DNA of 64,000 nucleotides from positions 33,826 through 97,825 of the forward strand of contig CAZOHM010000005.1 of NCBI GenBank assembly GCA_964579795.1, in the 5' to 3' direction. Positions 16,349 to 24,702 of this stretch are shown here, in pieces; the first letter of the stretch is position 1, and every line of letters begins with the position of its first letter. This DNA is from JAEYFP01 sp964579795 (GTDB lineage: Bacteria; Bacillota; Clostridia; Lachnospirales; Lachnospiraceae). Made by a program: the position numbers and the translations under genes. The notes under the pieces are model-generated. The model was not told the DNA's origin. It did not search any database and was given only the letters and a program-made list of their open reading frames with translations.

Positions 16349-17236
16349 TTATTTCTGTGCACTCACATCCAGCTTTTTCACAAAATATTTTGTAAGTATA
16401 TTTATAATCAGAACAATGATTAATAAGATTAACGCAATTCCAAAAGCTTCGTCATATTGTGCCTTTGACATACACAGATACAGCTGAATTGTCAGTGTAC
16501 CGCCCGGCTGCATAATCTTTTCGATCAGTCCCATTCCTGACTTCGGAAGCAGGAAGCCACTGCCAGCTGTAAATAAAAGAGCTGCAGATTCTCCAACAAT
16601 TCTGCCAATTGCAAGAATAACTCCAGTTAGAATACCCGGCATTGCCGATGGCAGAAGAATTGTTCTGATCATATACCACTTTGTTGCTCCGATTCCAAGT
16701 GCTCCACTGCGATAGCTGTCTGGGACAGTCTTTAATGCTTCCTGTGTATTTCGTGTTATCAATGGAAGAATCATAAGTGTCATTGTCAGAGCACCTGTCA
16801 ACAAAGAATATTGAAAGCTAAGCACCGATCCGAAAAAAATCATACCAAATAATCCGAAAATTATTGAAGGTATTCCAGCAAGTGTCTCTGTTGTAAACTC
16901 AATCATTCTAACAAGTCGTCCGGGTTTTGCATATTCGTTCAGGTAGATTGCAGCACCTATTCCAAGCGGAACCGCAATAAGCAGTGTCAACACTATCAAA
17001 TACAATGTATTCACAATATTTCCTGCAATTCCAAATGTACCTTTCACAGAACTTGGGACGTTCGTTATAAAATCCCAATTTATTACTCTTATTCCACGTA
17101 ATGCCACATATGCTACAATGAACAATAGAAGTATAATGGATATGCCGGCACAACAGGTAATTAATATATGCAAAACAGAATCAGATATCCGTCGTTTCTT
17201 CCCAGTATAGAGTGAATCAAGTATCTCATTATTCAT
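16349..17236 (-). CDS. pstA: Phosphate ABC transporter permease PstA
   Basis: 295 residues, six predicted membrane helices, with the permease coupling loop GALGIGATKWYMIRTI. Pairs with PstC to form the phosphate channel. The ATG at 17234-17236 is chosen because TGGAGA lies about 9 nt upstream; the start overlaps the pstC stop by 8 bp. A longer reading from 17251 would start inside the ribosome site. Confidence 0.94.
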   Translation of the reverse strand: MNNEILDSLYTGKKRRISDSVLHILITCCAGISIILLLFIVAYVALRGIRVINWDFITNVPSSVKGTFGIAGNIVNTLYLIVLTLLIAVPLGIGAAIYLNEYAKPGRLVRMIEFTTETLAGIPSIIFGLFGMIFFGSVLSFQYSLLTGALTMTLMILPLITRNTQEALKTVPDSYRSGALGIGATKWYMIRTILLPSAMPGILTGVILAIGRIVGESAALLFTAGSGFLLPKSGMGLIEKIMQPGGTLTIQLYLCMSKAQYDEAFGIALILLIIVLIINILTKYFVKKLDVSAQK

Positions 17237-18158
17237 TTTTACGGTCTCCATTCTTTAACAGCTTTGTCAGTATACAATTTATCAGCATAATAAAAGCAAA
17301 AAGCACAAGCCCAATAGTAAAAAGCACTTTTCTATGCATATCAGTTGCATATCCCATCTCACTTACAATTGCTGTTGTCAAAAATCTGACCGAATTAAAT
17401 GGAAGTGGTAGATTAACAGAGCTTCCTGAAACAAGTGAAATTGCCATTGCCTCGCCAATTGCCCTGCCCATTCCAAGTACAATTGCTGTAACAATACCTG
17501 ATTTTGCTGCCGGTAATATCACATGAAAGATAGTCTGTATTTTAGTTGCACCTACAGCAAGAGATGCACTTTTTATATATGGTGGAACTGCCCGTATAGC
17601 CGTCTCACTCATATTAATAACCGTCGGCAATATCATGATTGCAAGTACTACTACTGCCGAAATCAAATTTGCACCCCCTGTATACTGATGAGTTGTAGAG
17701 TCTTTGAATACATATAATTCCAGCTTATACATCAACGGATTTAGTATGAGTATTCCAAGCAGTCCATATACAACTGATGGAATACCTGCCAGCAGTTCAA
17801 CTGCAGGTTTTACAAAAGCTGACACCTTTTTAGGTGCTGTTTCAGCAAGAAAAACGGCTGTCAGTACACCTATTGGTACACCGAGTAGAACGGCAAAAAA
17901 CGTACCGATTACAGATGTTAAAATAACATATAAAATACCATACTGTGGTTCTGCTGCAGATGGTTTCCATACAGTTCCAAACAGAATTTCCTTGAGTCCT
18001 ATTTGAAATATGGCAGGTACACCGGAAATAAGCATATAAATACATATGGAAACAACCGCTGCAATTGCAGTAAGTGCACAGGCGGTAAATACAACCTGTG
18101 CAACTGTTTCAACTCTTTTTTTGTTCTTGTATGACCCTATTATCGTCTCTTTATTCAT
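17229..18158 (-). CDS. pstC: Phosphate ABC transporter permease PstC
   Basis: 309 residues, six membrane helices, coupling loop ASLAVGATKIQTIFHV and the GMGRAIGEAMA motif. The ATG at 18156-18158 follows GGTGG by 5 nt; the ATG four codons earlier lacks a ribosome site. Lies between pstS and pstA in the operon. Confidence 0.94.
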   Translation of the reverse strand: MNKETIIGSYKNKKRVETVAQVVFTACALTAIAAVVSICIYMLISGVPAIFQIGLKEILFGTVWKPSAAEPQYGILYVILTSVIGTFFAVLLGVPIGVLTAVFLAETAPKKVSAFVKPAVELLAGIPSVVYGLLGILILNPLMYKLELYVFKDSTTHQYTGGANLISAVVVLAIMILPTVINMSETAIRAVPPYIKSASLAVGATKIQTIFHVILPAAKSGIVTAIVLGMGRAIGEAMAISLVSGSSVNLPLPFNSVRFLTTAIVSEMGYATDMHRKVLFTIGLVLFAFIMLINCILTKLLKNGDRKNE

Positions 18159-18194
18159 TTTATCCACCATTTTGCCGATATCGGTCTTATTACT

Positions 18195-19175
18195 TTAATC
18201 TACTGTAATTAAGCCAACTGATTTTATAAGTTCCTTACCTGCATCAGACTGAAGATAAGCAAACAATGCCTGAATTGCTTCATTCTGTTCAGCGATTTCA
18301 CCTTTCGTAGCCATTACAAACGGTCTACAGAGAAAATAATCTCCTGATTTGATGGTTTCCTCTGATGCTTCAATACCATCAAGAGTAAACTTACTTACTG
18401 TATCATCTACTACATCCAATGAGACATATCCAATTGCACCTGGTGTTGAGGCAACTTTTGCCATAACTGCACCTGTGCTGTCAAGTTCATTTGCATAAGC
18501 ACATGCATCTTCAATATCAAGAAGCTCTTCAAACGCACTTCTTGTACCGGATCCGGATTCTCTTCCCACAACAACAATTGGCTGATTTTCAGCACCAAAT
18601 TCAGACCAGTTTGTTACTTCTCCTTTGTAAATCTGAATCAGTTGGTCCTTAGTTAAATCTTTTACTGTATTTGCCGGATTAGTTACAGCAGCAATACCGT
18701 CCAATGCTACAATATTTTCAACTGCTCCACCTTCTTTTTCACTGTCTGAAAGGCTCCTTGATGAATTGCCAATATCAGCTGTTCCAGCTAACAGAGCTTC
18801 AATTCCGGCTCCCGAACCTACAAACTCTGCACTGACTGTAACAGATGGATTTTCCTGCATAAACACTTCTGATAAAGCATTTGCAAACTTCTCCATTGAA
18901 GTCGAGCCTACCATTGTAATACTTCCAGATAACTCACTTGCTGGTGCCTGTTCGTCACTTGCCGTCGGTTCAGTGCTTACTACTGGTTCAGTATTTTCTG
19001 CCGCATCAGTATTTTCTGCCACATCAGTATTTGCTGCCACATCAGCACTTTCTGCCACATCAGCACTTGCTGTCTGTGCAGTACTTGCTGTTTGTGATCC
19101 GCAACCAGCTAAAAGACTTGCAGTCATTACCGTTACTGCCATCATTGAAATAAGTTTCATTACTCTTTTTTTCAT
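18195..19175 (-). CDS. pstS: Phosphate-binding lipoprotein PstS
   Basis: 326 residues. Signal peptide with lipobox LAGC (Cys 25), so tethered outside the membrane. Residues 26-80 form a low-complexity linker of VAxNTD-type repeats, and residues 85-326 form the phosphate-binding fold, with GSTSMEKF and GRESGSGTR carrying ligand contacts. GAGGAG lies 6-7 nt upstream of the ATG. First gene of the seven-gene Pho operon, behind a candidate PhoP box. The linker probably only sets distance from the membrane. Confidence 0.95.
   Translation of the reverse strand: MKKRVMKLISMMAVTVMTASLLAGCGSQTASTAQTASADVAESADVAANTDVAENTDAAENTEPVVSTEPTASDEQAPASELSGSITMVGSTSMEKFANALSEVFMQENPSVTVSAEFVGSGAGIEALLAGTADIGNSSRSLSDSEKEGGAVENIVALDGIAAVTNPANTVKDLTKDQLIQIYKGEVTNWSEFGAENQPIVVVGRESGSGTRSAFEELLDIEDACAYANELDSTGAVMAKVASTPGAIGYVSLDVVDDTVSKFTLDGIEASEETIKSGDYFLCRPFVMATKGEIAEQNEAIQALFAYLQSDAGKELIKSVGLITVD
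18988..19095 (-). repeat. Six 18-bp tandem repeats within pstS
   Basis: Six consecutive 18-bp units, the best pair differing by one base, encode the six-residue VAxxTD/ADVAES-like repeats of the PstS linker. The repeat preserves the reading frame, so copy number can change without breaking the gene. Confidence 0.85.
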
Positions 19176-19242
19176 AGTATTCTCCTCTTTCTATATCCTT
19201 GTTTTTGTTTTACATGAAGAGAATAGCATGTTATTTTTTTTC

Positions 19243-19285
19243 AATATACCATGATTATGTATAGAATTTGTAAAGGGCATGTAAA
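19243..19285 (-). promoter_or_regulatory. PhoP box and -10 element of the pst operon
   Basis: On the minus strand, TTTACA (19285-19280), TTTACA (19274-19269) and TATACA (19263-19258) repeat at an exact 11-bp period, the arrangement known for Bacillus-type PhoP boxes (TTAACA-like hexamers one helical turn apart). A -10-like TATATT lies at 19248-19243, 9 bp beyond the last hexamer, and there is no -35 match, as expected of an activated promoter. pstS starts 67 nt downstream. Confidence 0.7.
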
Positions 19286-19318
19286 ACGTTCATTTTACAT
19301 GCCCTTTACAAATTCTAT
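19261..19318. repeat. 26-bp perfect inverted repeat between eno and pstS
   Basis: Arms 19261-19286 and 19293-19318 are perfectly complementary around a 6-nt loop (CGTTCA). The arm nearer pstS carries two of the three PhoP hexamers and the other arm mirrors them. The repeat touches the last base of the eno stop codon, so in eno mRNA it would form a 26-bp hairpin. It lacks a T-tract and may end, stabilise or merely follow that transcript. Confidence 0.9.
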
Positions 19319-20634
19319 TAATGATTTCTGTGAAAACGTTCATATGGTGATGCATAGACCGATGTAACGCCAAGTATTTCTTCAATCCGTAACAATTGAT
19401 TGTATTTTGCTGTTCTGTCGCTTCTACACGGCGCCCCTGTTTTAATCTGTGCTGCATTTAATGCCACTGCAATATCTGCAATCATTGTTTCTTCCGTTTC
19501 CCCTGAACGATGGGAAATAATTGTTTGAAAGCCTCCACATTTTGCCATTTCGACTGCATCAAATGCTTCACTTAGTGTTCCAATCTGATTAATCTTTACA
19601 AGAATTGCATTTGCTGCACCTAAATGAATTCCTGCCTCTAATCGCTTTGTATTTGTAACAAATAAATCATCCCCTACAAGCTGAATTCTATTTCCTATTC
19701 TTCCTGTCATCAGTTTCCATCCATCCCAGTCATCTTCAAAAAGTCCATCCTCTATTGATACGATTGGAAATTGTTCAATCAGCCTTTCGTAATAACCAAT
19801 CATTTCAGCCGAATCTCTAACAACTGTTTTTCCTATCTGCCGGCCTTCTCCCTCAAACAGATATACATTTTTCGATTTATCATATATTTCACTTGCAGCA
19901 GCATCAATTGCAATTCCAATATCCTTGCCTGGAAGAAACCCACTCTTAAGTATTGCTTCTACAAGCAGTTCCAAAACTGCTTCTGTCGATGAAATATCAG
20001 GTGCAAATCCTCCTTCATCACCTATTCCTGTAGAAAGATTCTTTTCCTTACATAAAAGTTTCAGAACATGGTATATTTCAGAGCCAATACGAAGTGCCTG
20101 CTTAAATTCACCTGCAAGTAGTGGAACAATCATAAATTCCTGAAAGTCTATAGAATTATCCGCATGTCGCCCGCCATTCAGAATATTCATCATCGGAACC
20201 GGCATTTTATACGCATTACTACCGCCAAGATACACCCAAAGTGGTATATGAAGTACATTTGCAGCAGCCTTTGCAGCGGCCATGGATGCACCAAGTACTG
20301 CATTCGCACCAAGATTTTCTTTGTTTTCTGTTCCATCCAGTTCTTTAATCAGTAAATCAATTTTCCTTTGTTCAAGTACATTTTCTCCAATCAATACCTT
20401 TCTTATTTTCTGATTCACATTGCTGACTGCTTTCTGTACGCCAAGCCCTCTGTATCTTTCTTCCTGATCTCTCAGCTCAACTGCCTCAAAACGTCCTGTA
20501 CTAGCGCCTGATGGTACAGAGGCTCTGCCTGTGTATGTTCCATCCGCTGTCACTTCCACTTCAACTGTCGGATTTCCCCTTGAATCAAGTATTTCTCTTG
20601 CTATTACATCTGTTATAATTGCTTCCCGAAACAT
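19318..20634 (-). CDS. eno: Enolase
   Basis: 438 residues. Converts 2-phosphoglycerate to phosphoenolpyruvate. Signatures include SGASTG near residue 42, the metal ligands in SIEDGLFEDDW and GDDLFVTN, the catalytic Lys in LVKINQIG and SHRSGETEE. AGGAGGA precedes the ATG at a good distance. gpmI, encoding the preceding glycolytic step, lies 105 nt upstream on the same strand. The ribosome site can pair with an upstream complementary segment (see the separate entry). Confidence 0.97.
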   Translation of the reverse strand: MFREAIITDVIAREILDSRGNPTVEVEVTADGTYTGRASVPSGASTGRFEAVELRDQEERYRGLGVQKAVSNVNQKIRKVLIGENVLEQRKIDLLIKELDGTENKENLGANAVLGASMAAAKAAANVLHIPLWVYLGGSNAYKMPVPMMNILNGGRHADNSIDFQEFMIVPLLAGEFKQALRIGSEIYHVLKLLCKEKNLSTGIGDEGGFAPDISSTEAVLELLVEAILKSGFLPGKDIGIAIDAAASEIYDKSKNVYLFEGEGRQIGKTVVRDSAEMIGYYERLIEQFPIVSIEDGLFEDDWDGWKLMTGRIGNRIQLVGDDLFVTNTKRLEAGIHLGAANAILVKINQIGTLSEAFDAVEMAKCGGFQTIISHRSGETEETMIADIAVALNAAQIKTGAPCRSDRTAKYNQLLRIEEILGVTSVYASPYERFHRNH

Positions 20635-20635
20635 A

Positions 20636-20697
20636 AAAATTCCTCCTAATTCTATTTCTTACCAGTTTTCATAAGATATAGTATAAGGAGGAATTTT
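20636..20697 (-). promoter_or_regulatory. Possible RBS-sequestering structure before eno
   Basis: The eno ribosome-binding segment AGGAGGAATTTT (minus strand, 20647-20636) has a perfect 12-nt complement, AAAATTCCTCCT (20697-20686), 38 nt upstream. In a transcript reading through from gpmI these would pair and hide the ribosome site. A TTGACA at 20718-20713 lacks a well-spaced -10, so I cannot place a separate eno promoter. Confidence 0.5.
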
Positions 20698-20739
20698 AAT
20701 CCTATTCAAATATGTCAACAAAAATAAAAATTTGTAAAA

Positions 20740-22281
20740 CTATTTCTTAATCAGCAACGATTTCCCTGTCATTTCCTTCGGCTGTGTCATTTTCATTGTT
20801 TCAATCAATGTCGGAACGATATCTGCAAGGCAGCCACCCTCTCGAAGAGTATATGCAGGATCATAATTTACAAGAATAAACGGAACAGGATTTGTTGTAT
20901 GTGCTGTAAACGGTGCACCTGTCTCATAATCAACCAGCTGTTCAGCATTTCCGTGATCTGCGCAAATAAACATCACACCATCTACTTCTTTAATAGCGTC
21001 TACTGCGCGTCCAACACATGTGTCGACTGCTTCAACAGCTTTAATTGCTGCACCTTCCACTCCAGTATGACCAACCATATCAGGATTTGCAAAATTAATA
21101 ATGATTACATCATATTTATCCGACTTGATTGCCTTAACAAGATTATCGCATACTTCAAAAGCACTCATCTCCGGCTTTAAATCATACGTAGCAACCTTTG
21201 GTGATTTTACAAGGATTCTCGTTTCTCCATCATTAGGCTCTTCCACACCACCATTAAAGAAAAATGTAACATGTGCATATTTTTCTGTTTCAGCTATTCT
21301 TGCCTGTGTCATATGATTATCAGCTATCCATTCACCAAAAGTATTCGTTACTGCAACCTTTTCAAAAGCCACAAGCTTGTTTTCAATCAAAGGATCATAA
21401 TCTGAGAAGCATACATAAACAATGTCCAGTTTCTTTTCTCTCTTAAACGAACGGAACTCGTCATCACAGAATGCATGTGTAATCTCACGAGCTCTGTCAG
21501 GGCGGAAATTAAAGAAAATAACAGCGTCATCATCATTGATTGTTCCTACAGGAACACCACCATTCACAATTACAGTCGGCTTAACAAATTCATCTGTCTC
21601 GTCTCTGTCATATGACGCCTGAACAGCTTCCTCTGCATTAGCAGCTTTAAGTCCCTCACCACGAGTCAATGCAGAATATGCAAGCTTTACTCTGTCATAA
21701 TTATTATCTCTGTCCATCGCATAATAACGTCCCATAACAGATGCAATTTCGCCTATACCAATTTCACGCATTTTACTCTGAAGCAGTTCAATATATCCTT
21801 TCCCTGATTTTGGAGGTGTATCTCTTCCATCTAAGAAACAATGAACATAAACTTTACGAAGTTCATGTTTCTTTGCAAGCTCTAAAAGACCGTACAAATG
21901 TGTAATATGACTGTGTACACCACCATCGGAAAGCAGACCAAACAAATGAAGAGATGCATCATTTTTCTTACAGTTTTCAATTGCTGTCAAAAGTGCCTTG
22001 TTTTCAAAAAACATACCATCCTGAATTTCTTTTGTAATTCTTGTAAGCTCTTGATATACAATACGTCCTGCCCCCATGTTTAAATGTCCAACTTCAGAAT
22101 TGCCCATCTGTCCATCAGGTAAACCTACTGCCATGCCACTTGCAAGACCTTTTACAAATGGATAATCTCTCATCAAGCCGTCAATAACCGGCGTATTTGC
22201 TTCATATACCGCATTTGCTTCTTTTTTGTCATTCAATCCGAATCCATCTAAGATCATTAATACTGTTGGTTTCTTACTCAT
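20740..22281 (-). CDS. gpmI: 2,3-bisphosphoglycerate-independent phosphoglycerate mutase
   Basis: 513 residues. Manganese enzyme interconverting 3- and 2-phosphoglycerate. The metal/Ser motifs are LDGFGL near residue 12 and the catalytic Ser in GNSEVGHLNMGAGR near residue 62; other ligands lie in CADHGNAE and HTTNPVP. The third-codon ATG (22279-22281) is chosen because AAAGGAG is 7 nt upstream of it and only 1 nt from the earlier ATG. Forms a glycolytic pair with eno. Confidence 0.96.
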   Translation of the reverse strand: MSKKPTVLMILDGFGLNDKKEANAVYEANTPVIDGLMRDYPFVKGLASGMAVGLPDGQMGNSEVGHLNMGAGRIVYQELTRITKEIQDGMFFENKALLTAIENCKKNDASLHLFGLLSDGGVHSHITHLYGLLELAKKHELRKVYVHCFLDGRDTPPKSGKGYIELLQSKMREIGIGEIASVMGRYYAMDRDNNYDRVKLAYSALTRGEGLKAANAEEAVQASYDRDETDEFVKPTVIVNGGVPVGTINDDDAVIFFNFRPDRAREITHAFCDDEFRSFKREKKLDIVYVCFSDYDPLIENKLVAFEKVAVTNTFGEWIADNHMTQARIAETEKYAHVTFFFNGGVEEPNDGETRILVKSPKVATYDLKPEMSAFEVCDNLVKAIKSDKYDVIIINFANPDMVGHTGVEGAAIKAVEAVDTCVGRAVDAIKEVDGVMFICADHGNAEQLVDYETGAPFTAHTTNPVPFILVNYDPAYTLREGGCLADIVPTLIETMKMTQPKEMTGKSLLIKK

Positions 22282-22325
22282 CTTCATTCTCCTTTACACA
22301 ACCTGTTATTCATTCACTGTACGAA

Positions 22326-23159
22326 TTATACACTTTTTGTCGCCAGTCCGCAATATTTTTTACGATTCACCAAACATTTCACAAGCACTCTAAGATTTAC
22401 TGCATTTAGAAATATCATAAAACATATAAACAATACATATGTCAAACCAGCTCGGTAATTTCCAGTATCAAAAAATGAAATATAGGTAATGGAATATATT
22501 GGATACACGCAAAGAATAATTCCTTCCAATAACCATGACTTACTTCTATTCTTATATTTAATCAGTTCATCCTCTTCTTCTATCATTTCATGTAAAAAAT
22601 GCAACTGACAGGAGCCATGTCCATCTGATTTCTCCATTAGTTTCACAAGTCTGGCAAATAGTTGCCCATTAATCAAGTCAATCCCATGTTTTCCAGCATA
22701 TACCACTGCATTCTTTGTAAAATCACTGGTTGTAACAAAACAGGCCCCTTCTGCATCTGAATCAAGCATTGCAGAATGAAGCTTTTGTATGCGTTCTCTG
22801 CTGATTTTATAGTCCGGCCAATACAGCTTTACTTCAGCAACGTATTTTTTTCCATTTTTATACATAATAATATCCTTGCCACCATCATTTACGGCACAGG
22901 TAACTGTAACCTGTTCATAACCTGCATGTTCAAAAACAGCCGCTGTATATCCTTCAAATTCTGTTGGCTTATCACTGAATTGATTATATAGCAGTTCAAT
23001 AGTTTTTTCCGAATACAAATATTCCCTGTCTCTTTTCCTTTTCCTAATGAATTGTTTTAAGGACAGTATCCCCTGTACCAGAATTCTTATTAATATCACT
23101 GCACACAAAAATATTACATAAATTGCCAGCTGTGTCAAGTATATCATCATAATCCCCAT
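22326..23159 (-). CDS. Membrane-anchored Mrr-type nuclease-fold protein
   Basis: 277 residues. One hydrophobic segment at the N-terminus (about 5-30), a cytoplasmic domain at about 60-175, then two membrane helices near the C-terminus (about 210-270). The middle domain matches the Mrr-like PD-(D/E)XK fold: NDGGKDI supplies the Asp and AEVKLY the ExK pair, with an FVTTSDFTKNA strand-turn. Mrr-family domains cut DNA, often modified DNA; a membrane-held version is unusual and a DNA target is not proven. The start is uncertain: ATGs at 23159, 23150 and 23147 compete, with only a weak GGGGA. It follows a terminator by 25 nt, so its promoter is unclear. Confidence 0.7.
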   Translation of the reverse strand: MGIMMIYLTQLAIYVIFLCAVILIRILVQGILSLKQFIRKRKRDREYLYSEKTIELLYNQFSDKPTEFEGYTAAVFEHAGYEQVTVTCAVNDGGKDIIMYKNGKKYVAEVKLYWPDYKISRERIQKLHSAMLDSDAEGACFVTTSDFTKNAVVYAGKHGIDLINGQLFARLVKLMEKSDGHGSCQLHFLHEMIEEEDELIKYKNRSKSWLLEGIILCVYPIYSITYISFFDTGNYRAGLTYVLFICFMIFLNAVNLRVLVKCLVNRKKYCGLATKSV

Positions 23160-23183
23160 TAGAGCGCACTGATGCGCAAACCT

Positions 23184-23212
23184 AAAAGAAGTCCGCCTGT
23201 TTTGCGGACTTC
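23184..23212 (-). terminator. Terminator after the PilZ gene
   Basis: Perfect 9-bp stem GAAGTCCGC/GCGGACTTC with a 7-nt loop and TTTT tail on the minus strand, 16 nt past the PilZ stop. Ends the pheST-queA-PilZ unit. Confidence 0.85.
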
Positions 23213-23228
23213 AAGATTTATTCGTACC

Positions 23229-23579
23229 TTACATTTCTTTACCTTCATTAAGTTCATCAAACATTTCATAAATCATTATTTTAGAAATATCTGTCTCTGT
23301 CATTCCAACAAAGGTTGCTCCATAAAGATAATCATCACCACTGTTATCAAGTCGTATCACATTAATAAACGAATGAATGACCTCTTTTGTCCAAATTGTC
23401 AGCTCGGCTTCATAAACTGAATTAATTGCAAGAAGTTGATCACATTTAAACCCTATTCCTGTTTTGGAAAGATCCGTTACGACTACCGGAATCTTATCAT
23501 TCATACCGGAATCAATCCGTTTCATAAGCAGACTCACCTCTAATGAAAGTCGTTTGCTCTTTCTCTTTTCTTCTATCAT
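23229..23579 (-). CDS. PilZ domain protein (probable c-di-GMP receptor)
   Basis: 116 residues, a single PilZ domain. The c-di-GMP signature is present: the basic RKSKR cluster at the N-terminus and DLSKTGIGF near residue 37 (D/NxSxxG). AAAGGG precedes the ATG. It follows queA by 63 nt and ends at a strong terminator, so it is probably the last gene of the T-box controlled pheS-pheT-queA transcript. A binding role is likely; the partner is unknown. Confidence 0.82.
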   Translation of the reverse strand: MIEEKRKSKRLSLEVSLLMKRIDSGMNDKIPVVVTDLSKTGIGFKCDQLLAINSVYEAELTIWTKEVIHSFINVIRLDNSGDDYLYGATFVGMTETDISKIMIYEMFDELNEGKEM

Positions 23580-23642
23580 AATGCACCCCTTTCCAATATC
23601 TTACTACACCATAGTAATAATCATATAATATATTTTCTTATC

Positions 23643-24686
23643 TTACAAGTGTTTTATATCGTCAGTAATGAACATCGCATCCCCAAATGAGAAAAATCGA
23701 TACTTTTCTTTTACAGCTTCCTCATAGGCAGCAAGTATATGTTCTTTTCCAGCAAGTGCAGAGACAAGCATTAGCAGTGTTGACTCTGGAAGATGAAAAT
23801 TCGTAATCAAGCAGTCAAGTACTTTAAATCGATATCCTGGATAAATGAAAATATCTGTATCTCCACAGTTTTCTGTCAGATATCCATTCTCATCAGCTGC
23901 ACTTTCAATCGTACGACAGCTTGTTGTTCCTACACAAATAACACGATGTCCACTTTTTTTTGCCTGATTGATTTTTTCAGCGGCTTCAGTCGTTACCTGA
24001 TAATACTCTGTATGCATATGATGTTCTAGAACATTTTCAACCTTTACCGGACGAAATGTTCCAAGTCCCACATGGAGTGTTACATATGCAATTGAAATTC
24101 CCTTATCCTCCAGCTCTTGTAGAAGTTCCCTTGTAAAATGAAGTCCTGCAGTCGGTGCCGCAGCTGAGCCTTCGTATTTTGCATAAACAGTCTGATAACG
24201 GTTTTTGTCTTTTAGCTTATGAGTAATGTAAGGGGGAAGAGGCATTTCTCCCAAACGATCCAGAACCTCTTCAAAAATTCCTTCATAATAAAATTTCACA
24301 AGCCGATTTCCTTCTTCCACAACTTCCAAAACCTCTGCATACAAAAGTCCTTCTCCAAATTCGAGTCGGGCTCCCGGACGAAGCTTTTTCCCCGGCTTCA
24401 CAAGCGTTTCCCAAATGTCATTTTCCCGTCTCTTCAAAAGGAGAACCTCAACATTTGCTCCTGTATCCTCTTTTCTGCCAAGAAGTCTTGCGGGAATTAC
24501 TTTCGTATTATTAAGGACAAGACAATCTCCTGGATTCAAATACTCTCCGATTTCACGAAACCTGTGATGTGAGGTTTGTCCTGTTTTACGATCCAGCACA
24601 AGAAGCCTGGAAGATGCTCGATCCTCCAGTGGATCCTGTGCAATCAGCTCTTTAGGAAGGTCAAAATAAAAATCTGATGTTTTCAT
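23643..24686 (-). CDS. queA: S-adenosylmethionine:tRNA ribosyltransferase-isomerase
   Basis: 347 residues. Adds the cyclopentene-diol ring precursor to 7-aminomethyl-7-deazaguanine in tRNA, the step that makes epoxyqueuosine. Family segments: FDLPKELIAQ at the N-terminus, GLHFT near residue 180, HVGLGTFRPV and NFHLPESTLLMLV near the C-terminus. The ATG at 24684-24686 lies 16 nt after the pheT stop, with a poor ribosome site, so translation may be coupled to pheT. A longer reading would overlap pheT. Confidence 0.95.
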   Translation of the reverse strand: MKTSDFYFDLPKELIAQDPLEDRASSRLLVLDRKTGQTSHHRFREIGEYLNPGDCLVLNNTKVIPARLLGRKEDTGANVEVLLLKRRENDIWETLVKPGKKLRPGARLEFGEGLLYAEVLEVVEEGNRLVKFYYEGIFEEVLDRLGEMPLPPYITHKLKDKNRYQTVYAKYEGSAAAPTAGLHFTRELLQELEDKGISIAYVTLHVGLGTFRPVKVENVLEHHMHTEYYQVTTEAAEKINQAKKSGHRVICVGTTSCRTIESAADENGYLTENCGDTDIFIYPGYRFKVLDCLITNFHLPESTLLMLVSALAGKEHILAAYEEAVKEKYRFFSFGDAMFITDDIKHL

Positions 24687-24702
24687 TTGTTCTGACTTAT
24701 CA

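Noticed and set aside
18988..19095. Possible CRISPR array
   Set aside because: The 18-bp units are contiguous without spacers and code for a protein linker.
18766..19254. 162-codon open frame opposite pstS
   Set aside because: Repetitive Ser/Val/Ala text produced by the reverse of the PstS linker repeats.
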